Shown here: positions 17,976 through 27,384 of the stretch, one piece after another | How positions within the stretch are numbered: the first letter of the stretch is position 1 | Layout of the letters: every line of letters starts with the position of its first letter | Source: Nonomuraea roseoviolacea subsp. carminata | GTDB taxonomy: Bacteria > Actinomycetota > Actinomycetes > Streptosporangiales > Streptosporangiaceae | DNA: 64,000 nt | Reading direction: 5' to 3' | Assembly (NCBI RefSeq): GCF_024172185.1 | Contig: NZ_JAMZEC010000001.1 | Coordinates: forward strand, 682,001 to 746,000 | Notes under the pieces: model-generated | Databases searched by the model: none | Told to the model about the DNA's origin: nothing | Seen by the model: the letters and a program-made list of their open reading frames with translations, nothing else | Made by a program: the position numbers and the translations under genes

Positions 17976-19148
17976 ATGATCATGGAGGTTCCGCTGTCCG
18001 CTCGTGCCGTCACCTGTGGGGTGGCCGCAGCGCTGGCCGTACTGTCGCTGAGTGCCTGCACGAACGCACACCCCGCCGCGCGCCGGCCGGCCGCGACGAG
18101 GCCGGACGCCACGGGCGGTCCGCTGGCCATCGGCGTGGCTCCCGGGACGCGGGCGAAGCCGGCGTCCTGCCAGAGCCCTCCCCGCCGGAGCGACCAGTTC
18201 CACGCCCGCCGGGTCACCGCCGGCTGGCGCAAGGTCACCCCGGACAGCCCTTCCGGGTTCTTCAGCCAGGGGAACGTGAGTGCCGACGGCTCGCTCCTGA
18301 CCGTGCAGGACCCCGGCGGCATCGGTGAGGTGCGGCGCCTGACCGGCGACACGCTGGAGCCCGTCCCCACGCCGTGGCCCGGCAAGAGCCTGGGCCTGGC
18401 GGCCGGCGGCGAGCGCCTCTGGGTGCTGACCGGGGCCGGGCAGCAGAAGTACGGCCTCGGCTCCCGGCAGGCCGGCACGTGGTATGGCGGGCCGCTGACG
18501 CCGGCATCGGGGGGCGCGGACGTGGACGGCCGCGGTCCGTGGGTGATGGCGGGCGACCGGACGATGCGCTGGGACGGCCGCGCCTGGCGGCAGGCGCCGC
18601 TGCCTGACTTCGGCGCCTCGCTCACCGGCACAGCGCGGGCCCCTTGGGTCGTCCTCGACGAGGACGCCCGTGCGCCGCTGGCGCAGTGGACCGGACGGGC
18701 CTGGCGGCTCGTGCGGGTGCCCGGCGTCAAAGGGAAGTGGGTTCAGCTGAGCGCGGTGGCGCCCACGCGGCCGGGCGAGTTCTGGGCCCTCGGCATGGTC
18801 ACGTGGGACGAGGACGACGCGGAACTCGAGCCTCTGGCACGCAGCAGGCTGCTCGCGCTGCGTTGGAAGGCCGGGCGGTGGAGCTGCCTGTTCGGGCCCA
18901 CCGACGAGGAGGGGAACGCCCGTTTCACCGATGCCGTCCACGATGGCCGTGGCGGGTTGTGGGCGGTGACCCACGACGGCGAGCTGTGGCATCTGACCGA
19001 TGGGCGCTGGACCAGGGAACGGCCGCGCGAGGCTCGGCACGTCATGAACCCGGACATGGTGCGCGAAGAGATCACGGAGCTGGCCGCCAGTGAGGACGGG
19101 CGCCACGTGTACGCGCTGGGCAGGGCGGTGTGGCGGCTGGGCCGGTGA
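17976..19148 (+). CDS. Putative lipoprotein
   Basis: A 390-residue protein (ATG 17976 or 17982) with a lipoprotein signal: VAAALAVLSLSACTNAHPAA, where LSAC is the lipobox and the Cys is near residue 28. The mature part is rich in W and G, with repeated units such as GERLWVLTGAGQQ, GGLWAVTHDGELWHLTDGRW and GRHVYALGRAVWRLG, which look like blades of a beta-propeller. It is probably anchored to the outer face of the membrane and has no recognised enzymatic motif. It is the last host gene before the tandem repeats and attL. Confidence 0.75.
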   Translation: MIMEVPLSARAVTCGVAAALAVLSLSACTNAHPAARRPAATRPDATGGPLAIGVAPGTRAKPASCQSPPRRSDQFHARRVTAGWRKVTPDSPSGFFSQGNVSADGSLLTVQDPGGIGEVRRLTGDTLEPVPTPWPGKSLGLAAGGERLWVLTGAGQQKYGLGSRQAGTWYGGPLTPASGGADVDGRGPWVMAGDRTMRWDGRAWRQAPLPDFGASLTGTARAPWVVLDEDARAPLAQWTGRAWRLVRVPGVKGKWVQLSAVAPTRPGEFWALGMVTWDEDDAELEPLARSRLLALRWKAGRWSCLFGPTDEEGNARFTDAVHDGRGGLWAVTHDGELWHLTDGRWTRERPREARHVMNPDMVREEITELAASEDGRHVYALGRAVWRLGR

Positions 19149-19483
19149 CGGCCAGGACTCAGGACGAAGAGGGCTCAGTGTCCGGCCGCGTGGCGAAGGG
19201 CCCGGACGTCACGTAGGACTCCACACGACTCCAGACGGCTCCGCGCGGGCCAAGGTCACGGACTCGTGCGGCCTCACGGGCTCGTGCGGCCTCACAGCCG
19301 GGCTCTCCGCACGTCGACCTCGCAGTGAACGCCGCTGGCTGACGTGTGGGCGGCGGCGATCTCGCGGACCGCGCCGCGCCAGGAACGCGAGAGGCTGAGC
19401 CTGCGCTCCTCGTGCTACCGGCGGCTTTCAGGAGTGTTCTCGTCGAGTACTACGTCGTTCTTGGTCACCGGCCTTCGTCGCGG

Positions 19484-19513
19484 GGGTGCGGGGGCCGGGA
19501 GGCCCCCGCCTGG
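19484..19513. repeat. Dispersed G-rich intergenic repeat, copy 1
   Basis: Starting near GTCGCGGGGGTGCGGGGGCC and running into the 87-bp repeats, this sequence recurs inside the AICE at about 21471-21570 and partly at 17680-17705. Runs of GGGGG and CCCCC allow strong secondary structure. Confidence 0.6.
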
Positions 19514-19861
19514 GGGTCGAAGGGGGCGAAGCCCCCTGGGGAGCACGCCTGAGCGTCCCAGAACGCGCGAAGCGCGCCCCCCGTGAAGACCTTGCCCTTG
19601 GGGTCGAAGGGGGCGAAGCCCCCTGGGGAGCACGCCTGAGCGTCCCAGAACGCGCGAAGCGCGCCCCCCGTGAAGACCTTGCCCTTGGGGTCGAAGGGGG
19701 CGAAGCCCCCTGGGGAGCACGCCTGAGCGTCCCAGAACGCGCGAAGCGCGCCCCCCGTGAAGACCTTGCCCTTGGGGTCGAAGGGGGCGAAGCCCCCTGG
19801 GGAGCACGCCTGAGCGTCCCAGAACGCGCGAAGCGCGCCCCCCGTGAAGACCTTGCCCTTT
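19514..19861. repeat. Four tandem copies of an 87-bp repeat
   Basis: The word GGGTCGAAGGGGGCGAAGCC starts at 19514, 19601, 19688 and 19775, an exact 87-base period. Each copy contains a GGGGGCGAAGCCCCC hairpin and an AACGCGCGAAGCGCGCC palindrome. The copies are nearly identical, implying recent amplification. Because 87 is a multiple of three, the array is open in some frames on both strands, but the composition is not protein-like. The array ends ten bases before the displaced 3' end of glnA2 (attL). Confidence 0.92.
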
Positions 19862-19870
19862 GGGGCCCTT

Positions 19871-19958
19871 TCAGAGCACCGGCAGGTACCGGTCCAGCTC
19901 GAACTCCGTCACCTGCCGACGGAAGTCGCGCCACTCCGCCCGCTTGTTGCGCAGGAAG
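19871..19958 (-). other. attL: displaced chromosomal 3' end of glnA2 plus 21-bp core
   Basis: Read on the minus strand, this segment encodes FLRNKRAEWRDFRRQVTEFE followed by LDRYLPVL and a TGA stop, exactly the last 28 residues of GlnA2. It matches the functional 3' end at 40620-40706 except for third-position changes and the stop codon (TGA here, TAA there). Identity is unbroken over the 21 bp at 19938-19958 (core), after which the sequence changes to element DNA. This is the original host 3' end, cut off from its gene. Confidence 0.93.
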
Positions 19959-20299
19959 TGGCGGCCTCATCCACAGTCATCTGCATACTCTCTCTATGCG
20001 TGTCCCAGCTGGCTCTTGGACCGTCAGCGCCTGTCCCTGTCTGTCAAAGTAGGCTGCCCCTGGACGGCCCACAGACGGCCCAAAGCGGCCCACCACGCAT
20101 CTCTGATGGGAAGCCTTGACATCACGCCCTGCGGAACCTCGTGAGTGAGCTGCGGCATCGGCGATCTTTAGCGTAGTTGGCATGTCACCACCTCTGCGAG
20201 GCTACGCAAGCTGATCGCAGTATGCCCTCATGGCGGTTTTCTCGCCGAGTTCCCAGAGGAACTCCACGGACAGAGCCGACGCATAGCGGAACTTCGGCA
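19959..20299. other. Left end of the AICE without a clear gene
   Basis: About 340 bases. It holds a 20-bp sequence (20063-20082) identical to the 3' end of the integrase gene (40514-40533), which reads DGPQTAQS in the same frame sense. It could be an arm-type integrase site or the remnant of an older integrase gene. Nothing else is recognisable. Confidence 0.5.
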
Positions 20300-20935
20300 T
20301 CAGATCTCCCTATTGATGCTCCTCTCATGCTTAGCGCCTCTTACGGACTGCGTTCCTACGGCGAGCGCGGCAGAGAGTACCGCGTTTATGGATTCCGGCA
20401 GCGCTCGATTCCAGTATTCGTCGATTATTAGTTTATTTATCGCCAAGTCTTCACTTTTGAGTCCAGAATGTCGCCCGCTTTCTTGGCAGGCATTCCTCAT
20501 GCGGACGCGGGCCTTAATCTCATCTGGGGCAGTAAGATTATGGTATAGCGTTGAAAGTAGGTCGGTACAGCGATGCCACTCACTCCATGGGCGATCATCG
20601 TGAAAATAGACCTTCAGTCGACTCTCCAAGGCATAGGCACGCGTGCGCATTTTCCTATATTGTGCATGCACATCCAGCAAAGGATTATCGGAGTTTATAT
20701 GCGCGGGAGTCTGAGTACCACCCACTCCTCGGTTATATTCCTGCAATAGGAAGAAGAGAGCATTCGCACATTCAGTCATTTGCGTAATGAGCTCATGACG
20801 GAGACTGTAATCTTCGCGCCGACTTTGTCCCTTTTCAGTAATTCTATTTAGAAGCGGATAGCCTATCAATACAGCTCCGATTGGGCCAATTGCGGCAAGA
20901 ATCAGCTTCTCAAGGAGATCTGGAGTAGATGTCAC
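20300..20935 (-). CDS. Hypothetical membrane-anchored protein (AICE cargo)
   Basis: A 211-residue protein (ATG 20935, MTSTPDLLEKLILAAIGPIG). It has one N-terminal transmembrane segment (LILAAIGPIGAVLIGYPLLN), then a cytoplasmic helical domain with EYNRGVGGTQTPAHINSDNP and FHDDRPWSEWHRCTDLLSTL. Codon usage is clearly less GC-rich than in the surroundings, a sign of transfer from another source. Similar small membrane proteins occur in defence and accessory islands, but I cannot assign a function. Confidence 0.6.
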   Translation of the reverse strand: MTSTPDLLEKLILAAIGPIGAVLIGYPLLNRITEKGQSRREDYSLRHELITQMTECANALFFLLQEYNRGVGGTQTPAHINSDNPLLDVHAQYRKMRTRAYALESRLKVYFHDDRPWSEWHRCTDLLSTLYHNLTAPDEIKARVRMRNACQESGRHSGLKSEDLAINKLIIDEYWNRALPESINAVLSAALAVGTQSVRGAKHERSINREI

Positions 20936-21101
20936 GGCACATATATACCGGCCTCGCTTAACACATAATCACAGCTTTGAGTATTTCTGGCTCACTTTAT
21001 ACCTGCACAGGACGGCGGTTCTGCTTGCGATCCTGCCAGGCATACCCGACCAGAACCGATTGCCATGTTTATCGAAACTCGCAGGCCAGGTTCACCGGAC
21101 G

Positions 21102-21476
21102 CTACTGTCCGAAAGTCAGCAGCGGAATGTCGTAAAGATCAGGGTTCCGGGGCCTGTAAATGATGGTGTAACCACTTCCACCATGAGCATCTCCGCGAGG
21201 AAAATGACCGCGACGACAGCAGGGGACTCGTGCAACCGTAAGCGGACCGCTCCTTGGGCCCGAGCGTGGTGTGAATGTGCGGGAGGATTCCGCCGGTCTC
21301 CTAATCGGACGCGATTCTGCCGCAGCCCAGGGCTTCCGCTTCGTCAAGTGCATCTTCGTCCACACCGGAGCTTTTCTGCGATGAACATGGAGTTGTACCC
21401 CTGCTGGATGCAGTGCTCGCGGCAAAAGCCCGCCAGCGCGGTCATGAAGTCGTCGCCAACGGCACTCCGCCATTCT
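21102..21476 (-). pseudogene. Decayed copy of the PPC/DUF296 gene
   Basis: On the minus strand, pieces in two frames match the intact PPC protein at 23194-23655. [37 protein letters not shown], an [19 protein letters not shown] region and the ending NPDLYDIPLLTFGQ are all recognisable. About 20 codons are deleted after MFIA, several frameshifts are present, and the first residues are replaced by the dispersed G-rich repeat. Confidence 0.8.
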
Positions 21477-21570
21477 TGGTCACCGGCCGGCGTCGCGGGG
21501 GTGCGGGGGCCCGGCAGGCCCCCGCCTAGGGGTCGAAGGGGGCGAGGCCCCCTGGGGAAGCACGCCCGAA
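21471..21570. repeat. Dispersed G-rich intergenic repeat, copy 2 (inside the AICE)
   Basis: About 100 bases closely match 19450-19555, including TTCTTGGTCACCGGCC, the GTCGCGGGGGTGCGGGGGCC run, and GGGTCGAAGGGGGCGAGGCC. It abuts the broken 5' end of the PPC pseudogene, so recombination at the repeat may have truncated that gene. Confidence 0.75.
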
Positions 21571-21771
21571 CGTCCGGCCCATGGACGGCCCCAGTCAAGC
21601 AGACGGACGACGCACCATCTCCACCTGGATCTCCACCTGGCTGGCTACCGCCAGGTGTAACCGAGCGGGTCGACCGTCTGCAGTCGTCTTGGGTGAAGTC
21701 ACACGGATATCTCCTTGCCACTCCCCTGCCTTGTATGAGATCCTGATCGGCTGTCCATCAGGAGAAGGATC

Positions 21772-22881
21772 ATGGATGCAGAACGCTCGCTATTTATGCA
21801 ACTGGTCACCGATCTAGCCAATCAGGCGATCGCGTCCTTAGCCCACCCTATAAATGAACAACAGATAGCGGAATCCATATTAGAAGCGTCGTATCATTGC
21901 CTCCACAATACCGAAACACTAGCCCCGGCGCACCATGCCTGGAGCTTGAAGGAAGCTCGGCGCATAAAGAAGCGTCGCCGACACACAGCAGAAAGAACGG
22001 AAAACAGAATACTCAGACGTTTCGCCGTCACCTTTGACGCATGGGAGTCGCTTCTCTCCGCCGCAGAGCTAGTGAACAAGCTACTCGTGCACGCTCTAGC
22101 CCGCCAACTGAAGGAGGAAAGACACCTTCACCGGAGCTATCTATTCGGCATCCAGGAGGAACTTGGCGGCCCGCCACTCAAAACCCTCGTGCTCACTGGA
22201 ATGCAAGCACGGATGACGACGTACTGCGGCGAAATTCTGCTATTGCTTCGACACGGGTACCATGATGGCGCGCACGCCCGCCTGAGAACCCTGTACGAGA
22301 TGTCCATCAAGGCCTGGTTCATATGCAATAACGAGCCGGTGCCTGACGGCTACCAGCTCGCCGAACGATATTATGTATCGGCACGACTGGAAGCCCCGGA
22401 TCCTGATGAACTTGACGCCCAGGACCGAGAAGTTCTAGAAAAGGCGCGCGAGCAGTGGGGTGCATCTTTTTTCAGGAGCTCGCATGGCTGGGCTGCACCT
22501 GGAATAAACAATCCCGAAAAACGGGTGATAACGTTTAAAGATATCGAGGATGCCGTGCAAGGCAATCTTCTACGATACATCTATCTAGCATCGAACTCTG
22601 CAGTGCATGCAGGCAGCAAGCAAGTAATCGCTACGACGATAGGTGCTTCCGGCCCGGTACTGAACACACGACCAGCATTCGTGCCCGAACAGGTCGCCTA
22701 TGTTGGCGCAACATCTATAGAAATATTGCGCATGGGCACGATCCAGATCCTGCAGCGCATAGCACGTGACGCTTGCGATTGGGATGTACAACTACAGGCG
22801 GCAGCGTTCATGTGGCATGCAGAAAAGGTGCGATCACTTCTAGGGAGCCGCCCAGAAGTGACATCCCTAAGTTTTGACTAG
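21772..22881 (+). CDS. DUF5677-like protein (AICE cargo)
   Basis: A 369-residue soluble protein (ATG 21772, GGAGAAGGATC upstream). The middle region GMQARMTTYCGEILLLLRHG and GAHARLRTLYEMSIKAWFICN resembles the conserved helical core of DUF5677 proteins (R-x-L-x-E, then H later in SNSAVHAGSKQ). The C-terminus has a long helix ending HAEKVRSLLGS. GC content is markedly low for this chromosome. The family has no established role and often sits on islands. Confidence 0.6.
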   Translation: MDAERSLFMQLVTDLANQAIASLAHPINEQQIAESILEASYHCLHNTETLAPAHHAWSLKEARRIKKRRRHTAERTENRILRRFAVTFDAWESLLSAAELVNKLLVHALARQLKEERHLHRSYLFGIQEELGGPPLKTLVLTGMQARMTTYCGEILLLLRHGYHDGAHARLRTLYEMSIKAWFICNNEPVPDGYQLAERYYVSARLEAPDPDELDAQDREVLEKAREQWGASFFRSSHGWAAPGINNPEKRVITFKDIEDAVQGNLLRYIYLASNSAVHAGSKQVIATTIGASGPVLNTRPAFVPEQVAYVGATSIEILRMGTIQILQRIARDACDWDVQLQAAAFMWHAEKVRSLLGSRPEVTSLSFD

Positions 22882-23193
22882 TGAAGCGCACTTCTCGAAG
22901 TAAAGTCCCAAGGAAAAGGGAGACACCTGCCGGAATTTTTCATACTCTCGGACAGTCGCCCTGCCATCTTTCCGCATCGCATCAAGGACACGGACGGCAA
23001 ACGCTTCTACACAATGACGCCGACAGTGGCCGCTGCCGCGCGACGCCGTTCCTAGTCACCACCGTCGCTGGAGTGCGCGACCGACTTCATGAAAGTCGCA
23101 GCGACGAAACTTCTGACTGGGTAGCCATCGGGCCGCGTCCCTCTGCCTGTCGTTATTATCATCGCGGAGTTAGTAGGTCGTTGTTTACGGGCC
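22882..23193. other. Intergenic region with possible gene fragment
   Basis: About 310 bases between the DUF5677-like gene and the PPC gene end. One stretch (22979-23040) reads RIKDTDGKRFYTMTPTVAAAARR, which looks protein-like but has no start and stops soon after. It may be a remnant of another gene. Confidence 0.4.
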
Positions 23194-23655
23194 CTACCCC
23201 TCGAACGTCAGCAGAGGAACGTCATAAAGATCCGGATTCCGTGGCCTGGTAATCGATGGCGACACCACTTCCACCACGAGCATCTCGGTGAGGAACAGCA
23301 CCCGCGCCGAGAGCAGGTGACTCGTATAACCATCCGCAGACCTCTCTTTGAGCCCGAGCGTGGTGTGGATGTGCGGGAGGATGCCACCGGTCTCCGGATC
23401 GGCCGCTATGGTGCCGCAGCCCAGGGCTTCCGCGTTCGTCAGGTGGACCTTGGTCCACACCGGAGCTTCCGGGTTCTCAAGTTTCTCGCAGGTACCCACG
23501 ATCTCGGCTTCGGCGAAGCCCGCGATGAACATCGGGATGTACCCCTGTCGGATACCGTGCTCGCGGCAGAAGTCCGCCAGCGCGGTCATGAAGTCGTCGC
23601 CGTGGTCGAAGGTGACGCCGAAGGTACGTCCGGTGGTCAGTTCGTGGGCTCGCAT
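23194..23655 (-). CDS. PPC/DUF296 domain protein
   Basis: A 153-residue protein starting at ATG 23655, whose start overlaps the end of the asparaginase gene by 19 bases, so translation is probably coupled. [20 protein letters not shown] and [15 protein letters not shown] match the PPC (plant and prokaryote conserved, DUF296) fold, a trimeric beta-barrel-like domain with a metal-binding histidine cluster (PHIH). Bacterial members have no known enzymatic role. A degenerate second copy lies at 21102-21476. Confidence 0.85.
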   Translation of the reverse strand: MRAHELTTGRTFGVTFDHGDDFMTALADFCREHGIRQGYIPMFIAGFAEAEIVGTCEKLENPEAPVWTKVHLTNAEALGCGTIAADPETGGILPHIHTTLGLKERSADGYTSHLLSARVLFLTEMLVVEVVSPSITRPRNPDLYDVPLLTFEG

Positions 23656-24701
23656 GCGCTCTCGGTTCCCTTCACAGCAGGTGATGACCAGGTGGTGGAT
23701 GCGGCGCGCAGGCCACGGCCGCCGACCGCGGCGAACGTCTCCCTGATCTGGAACGAATCGGCTCCTGACTTGAGGAGTAGGTAGAGGAGGATGCGCGCTT
23801 TCAAGGGATCAAGGTAACCCGCCGCGATCAAAGCGCGCGCCCGCAAGTCGGACTCCGACCCCTCGAAGCCGTACGTCCTCTCGTGCACAGGGCCGGCACC
23901 CGTCCGAGAGGCAAGCACCACCGGGACGCGGGACGCGAGCTTGGCCAGTGCCGGCACCATGGCCGCTGGGACGTGCCCGACGCCGAATGCGCTGATAACC
24001 AGGCCATCAACGTGCTGCCCCATGGCCGCGACAAGCTCTCCATCGCTGTCCAGAGCCACGGTGAACAGGCCCACCTTGACAGTCCGCCATGTGTCGGGAT
24101 GGAGGACCGGCCCACGCGCCACGCGCAGGGGAATGTCCACGTGCCCCTCGACCACGTGGCCGATCGGCCCATGGTTCGGGGAGACGAACGCGGCCGGACT
24201 GCTGGCATGCGTCTTGCGGACCCAGCGTGCCGCGTGCACCTGGTCACCGAAGACGACCAGGCACCCCAGTCCGCGTGCTGTACCGCTGGCGGCCGTCCGG
24301 ATCGCCGCGAGCAGGTTCGCGGGACCGTCCGCGCCGGCCATGGAGGGGTTGCGCATCGCACCCGTCACCACCACCGGTGCGTCACCACCGCAGAGAAGAT
24401 CGAGCACGTAGGCCGTCTCCTCGATCGTGTCAGTGCCCTGTGTGACCACGACCCCATCGGCCCCGTTGCTTACGGCCTCCTCGATGGCCGCCGCCAGCTC
24501 GATCAGGTCGGCGAAGGACAGTGATGCGCCAGGAAGCCGCCTGAAGTCGTGGACCGTCAACTCGACCGCGAGACCGTCAAGCCCCGGAATCGCTGAAAGC
24601 AGGTCGGCAGCGGTCAAAGTCGGGACGACGCCGTTGGCGCCGGGCACCATGGCGATGGTGCCGCCGAGTGAGAACACGGCGACACGGGCAGGGGCAGTCA
24701 T
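23637..24701 (-). CDS. Type I/II L-asparaginase
   Basis: About 354 residues from ATG 24701 ([19 protein letters not shown]); the frame is open further upstream but this start has the family N-terminus. The first catalytic Thr is in SLGGTIAM. The second site is [19 protein letters not shown] with the Thr-Asp pair. [21 protein letters not shown] is the third conserved block. It hydrolyses asparagine to aspartate and ammonia, and no secretion signal is present. It sits in a minus-strand operon with an upstream regulator and a downstream PPC protein. Confidence 0.9.
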   Translation of the reverse strand: MTAPARVAVFSLGGTIAMVPGANGVVPTLTAADLLSAIPGLDGLAVELTVHDFRRLPGASLSFADLIELAAAIEEAVSNGADGVVVTQGTDTIEETAYVLDLLCGGDAPVVVTGAMRNPSMAGADGPANLLAAIRTAASGTARGLGCLVVFGDQVHAARWVRKTHASSPAAFVSPNHGPIGHVVEGHVDIPLRVARGPVLHPDTWRTVKVGLFTVALDSDGELVAAMGQHVDGLVISAFGVGHVPAAMVPALAKLASRVPVVLASRTGAGPVHERTYGFEGSESDLRARALIAAGYLDPLKARILLYLLLKSGADSFQIRETFAAVGGRGLRAASTTWSSPAVKGTESACEPTN

Positions 24702-24738
24702 AGGGAGAACCTCTCGCGGAGTCGAAGGCAGGTACACG

Positions 24739-26403
24739 TCATGAGACGGCGTGGCCGGCCTCGCGGACGAAGGCGCAGGCGGCATCAATGCCCGCAACTG
24801 AGATCAACCTGCTGCGGGGACGGAGTAGCCCGCCGCTGCCGACCTGGGCGAGCGCCTGGCAACGAGAGCGCAGCCACGTCCAGTCAAGTTCCAGATAGGC
24901 GGCCAGCGCGCGGAGTCGCTGGGCAGGGGCGTCGGCTTCGATGACGGAATGTGCGCCTACCTGTCCGCTGGCGTCGCGGAATTCCCGTAGTACGGAGACG
25001 CGCCGTGTCGTATCCACGTGCCACATCCCTGCGCCTCGGACCCAGTTCGCGATGATGGCTTGGTCTCCCCCGAGGACGAAGCCCTCGACACTCGAGTACG
25101 ACGGATCGTCGCAGATCTTCGCGTGAATTCCGGTTGCTTCCATCAAGGCGATGGACAGGAAGAGCAGGATGCGCTCGTGGCGGGGCGAATCATGGACGGC
25201 GCCGCGCGGGATGCAGAACATGCGGGTAGAAGCCTGCCGGCCTGTGGTGTCCCGAACGGCTCGCAGGTAGGCGTACTTGTGATCGAACAGCAGCCACGTG
25301 CACGCCTCCTCCCCTCGCTGTTCACGCGTCCAGAAGGTCGGGAGTTCGGGAAGCGTCGTCAGGTTGCGCAGGATGTGCCGCGCGCAGAAGTCCGAGCCCA
25401 ACCACATGTGCGAGACGCTCCCCAGATCGGGGGCCGCCTCACGGCTGACCGCCGATGCGCTGAGCTTCTCGTAGGCGGAGAGTTCCTCGTGCGAGGCGGC
25501 AAGTTCCTGATCATCGGCTTGCAGGCCGTCGTCCAGACTGGCCGCAGCCCACAGCAGGCCGTACGTGAAGTCGTCCAGCTCGTAGGCATCAGGGATGGCC
25601 ACGCTGCCACTGTCGGGCGAGTTCGCGAGCCGGCGCCGTGCCTCCCGGGCGTCCAGCGCGAAGAACCGGGGTTGGCCGGCCGCCTTGTCGACGCCGATCA
25701 GGAGACCGCGGCTCGTGGCGCGCGAGAACTCCGCCCACCGCGGAACGTTCGTCAGCATCGTCATGGCGCGACCGGCGGTCGTGCTCGCCTCATGGAACTG
25801 CATCCGCAGGACGGCCCCCTCCATTGCGCGGCCGTCGGGAAGCAACGCCGTAAGGTCCACACCGTAATCAGGCGAGGGATGCGAAAGCCTGAGACCAGGC
25901 CATTGGGACTTGGCGAGCGCCACGAAACCGAATGGGTCATCCGGAACGCTGATGGTCGGAAGTGAGGACGACGGCAATCCCATGCCTACCTGTGTGAGCA
26001 ACGCGGCGGTGCTTCCGACCAGAAACGTCCGCCTATTGAGTTTTGCCCACACTTGCCCCTCCTCGTCCACGTAGAACGACAGTCTTTCGGGGCCGGCCAC
26101 GTCTTGCGATGGCACTTCGATGGCATTTCGCTGTTGGAACCCGAGCTGGCCGAAGGATCGCCCGGTCAGCGCCTCTAGTGCCCGCTGGTACGCGGGGCGC
26201 GGGCGGCTTACCTCTCCGTCCTCCCAGCGCGCCACCAGTCGGGCATCGCAGGCCAGGCCGTACTCACCGATGGTCTCGGCGATCGCCACCACCGCGCGCG
26301 CGAACTCTTCACGCGACTCATGTCGCTCCTCTTCGCGGATTCGCCGGAGCACATAGTTGGGCGTCCTGACCTTGCCCTTGGTCACCGCCGGGCCCCCTGC
26401 CAT
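24739..26403 (-). CDS. Large HTH regulator of the asparaginase operon
   Basis: A 554-residue protein (ATG 26403; GTG 26385 also possible). Residues about 14-80 ([20 protein letters not shown] and [29 protein letters not shown]) form an XRE-like helix-turn-helix. A tail-anchored-looking segment [20 protein letters not shown] at about 122-141 resembles a twin-arginine or membrane motif often seen in this actinobacterial regulator class. The rest is a long helical region with no named domain. It precedes the asparaginase gene by 38 bases and is probably its regulator. Confidence 0.65.
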   Translation of the reverse strand: MAGGPAVTKGKVRTPNYVLRRIREEERHESREEFARAVVAIAETIGEYGLACDARLVARWEDGEVSRPRPAYQRALEALTGRSFGQLGFQQRNAIEVPSQDVAGPERLSFYVDEEGQVWAKLNRRTFLVGSTAALLTQVGMGLPSSSLPTISVPDDPFGFVALAKSQWPGLRLSHPSPDYGVDLTALLPDGRAMEGAVLRMQFHEASTTAGRAMTMLTNVPRWAEFSRATSRGLLIGVDKAAGQPRFFALDAREARRRLANSPDSGSVAIPDAYELDDFTYGLLWAAASLDDGLQADDQELAASHEELSAYEKLSASAVSREAAPDLGSVSHMWLGSDFCARHILRNLTTLPELPTFWTREQRGEEACTWLLFDHKYAYLRAVRDTTGRQASTRMFCIPRGAVHDSPRHERILLFLSIALMEATGIHAKICDDPSYSSVEGFVLGGDQAIIANWVRGAGMWHVDTTRRVSVLREFRDASGQVGAHSVIEADAPAQRLRALAAYLELDWTWLRSRCQALAQVGSGGLLRPRSRLISVAGIDAACAFVREAGHAVS

Positions 26404-26596
26404 CGCCTCTATGGACTTTGCGCGGAGTACGGCAACCGTAACTGTTCACTTTGGCTGTCGCCAGCCACTTTGCCATTCATGTGCCCAGGAAGACGCCATC
26501 GAGATGCCTTGGGCTTAGGCGGTCCACTTGATGTGGCGCAGGACGGACCTCGCAACATCAAGGGAGTAGGGCATGGAACTCACGACGGTTTGGGCG

Positions 26597-26992
26597 TCAG
26601 TCCGCCGATATCTCCGGTGGGAGACGCTCAACGATCTCGCCGAGTGCGCGCTCAGCCTTGCTGAGGGCGACTTTGGTCCGGCGGACCTGATCCTGCACCT
26701 CAGCCAGTTCTGCGCGGAGTCGTGGGAGGTCCTCCGACAGGGACACATCCTGATTCCGATGGCGTACGTACGCGCCACTGCCGGCGCGTACCTCGACCAG
26801 CCCCAGGGCCTGCAGCTGACGGATTGCTGCGGATGCGGTGTTCCTGGCGACGCCGTACTCGGCCTCAAGCTCTCTGACCGACTTCAGCTTGTCGCCTGGT
26901 GCGTAGACGCCCTGCTCGATCTCGCGCTTCAGCTCGTCGGCAATCATGCGGCTCCCGCGTGAAGCGCTGCCCCTGAGATCTCCGTCCGCCAC
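26597..26992 (-). CDS. GntR-family regulator of the AICE
   Basis: A 131-residue protein (start 26992, or ATG 26947 MIADELKREIEQGVY, which is closer to the family N-terminus). The winged helix SVRELEAEYGVARNTASAAIR and LGLVEVRAGSGAYVR is classic GntR. The C-terminus is a short coiled coil (LRAELAEVQDQVRRTKVALSKAERALGEIVERL) instead of a ligand domain. Such short GntR proteins (KorSA of pSAM2 is the known example) repress AICE transfer genes. The divergent region to the right contains matching operator repeats. Confidence 0.85.
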   Translation of the reverse strand: MADGDLRGSASRGSRMIADELKREIEQGVYAPGDKLKSVRELEAEYGVARNTASAAIRQLQALGLVEVRAGSGAYVRHRNQDVSLSEDLPRLRAELAEVQDQVRRTKVALSKAERALGEIVERLPPEISAD

Positions 26993-27011
26993 GCGCCAAG
27001 CATACCCACGA

Positions 27012-27090
27012 ACTGTCCTACGACGGAGGGGTTGACCCGTCGGCTTACCTCCACTACTGTCCTATGACAGTGAGGGTGATTGAGACAGTA
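27012..27090. promoter_or_regulatory. Operator repeats between GntR regulator and transfer operon
   Basis: ACTGTCCTATGACAGT (27056-27071) is an inverted repeat with 6-bp arms. A near copy ACTGTCCTACGAC lies at 27012-27024 and a half site GACAGTA at 27084-27090. They sit between the GntR gene and the first transfer-operon gene, so they are the expected repressor sites for both. Confidence 0.65.
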
Positions 27091-27121
27091 GTCCGCTCTC
27101 CACCGAAAGGAATCCCTGGAC

Positions 27122-27289
27122 ATGCGTGGTATCCGCTCAAGCCGGGTGCTTTCCACCGTCCTCATCATCGTCACGTTGCTCTTCGTCATTCGGCAGCCCG
27201 CCACGGCTGCCGATACCGCCACAAAGATCTTCAACTGGCTCACGAAAGCGATCGACGGACTGGTGGTCTTCGCCAGTTCGCTCGGCTGA
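27122..27289 (+). CDS. Small membrane or exported protein, first gene of the transfer operon
   Basis: A 55-residue protein (ATG 27122, GAAAGGA upstream) has a basic start, then VLSTVLIIVTLLFVIRQPAT followed by an ATAADTATK stretch that looks like a signal-peptidase site. The short amphipathic C-terminal half is IFNWLTKAIDGLVVFASSLG. No family is recognisable. Confidence 0.65.
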   Translation: MRGIRSSRVLSTVLIIVTLLFVIRQPATAADTATKIFNWLTKAIDGLVVFASSLG

Positions 27290-27384
27290 TCCACCACCAA
27301 AACGAGGAGCGGCCCCCAATCCGCCAAGACCCGGGGCCGCCCCTCAACTCCAACCCACTGCAAGCAAGAAGGAGCGTCTCCATC

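Noticed and set aside
19514..19861. Possible CRISPR array
   Set aside because: The 87-bp units are contiguous with no variable spacers, and there are no cas genes.
19415..20052. Open frames on both strands through the 87-bp repeats
   Set aside because: They exist only because the repeat length is a multiple of three; the composition is not protein-like and both strands are open.
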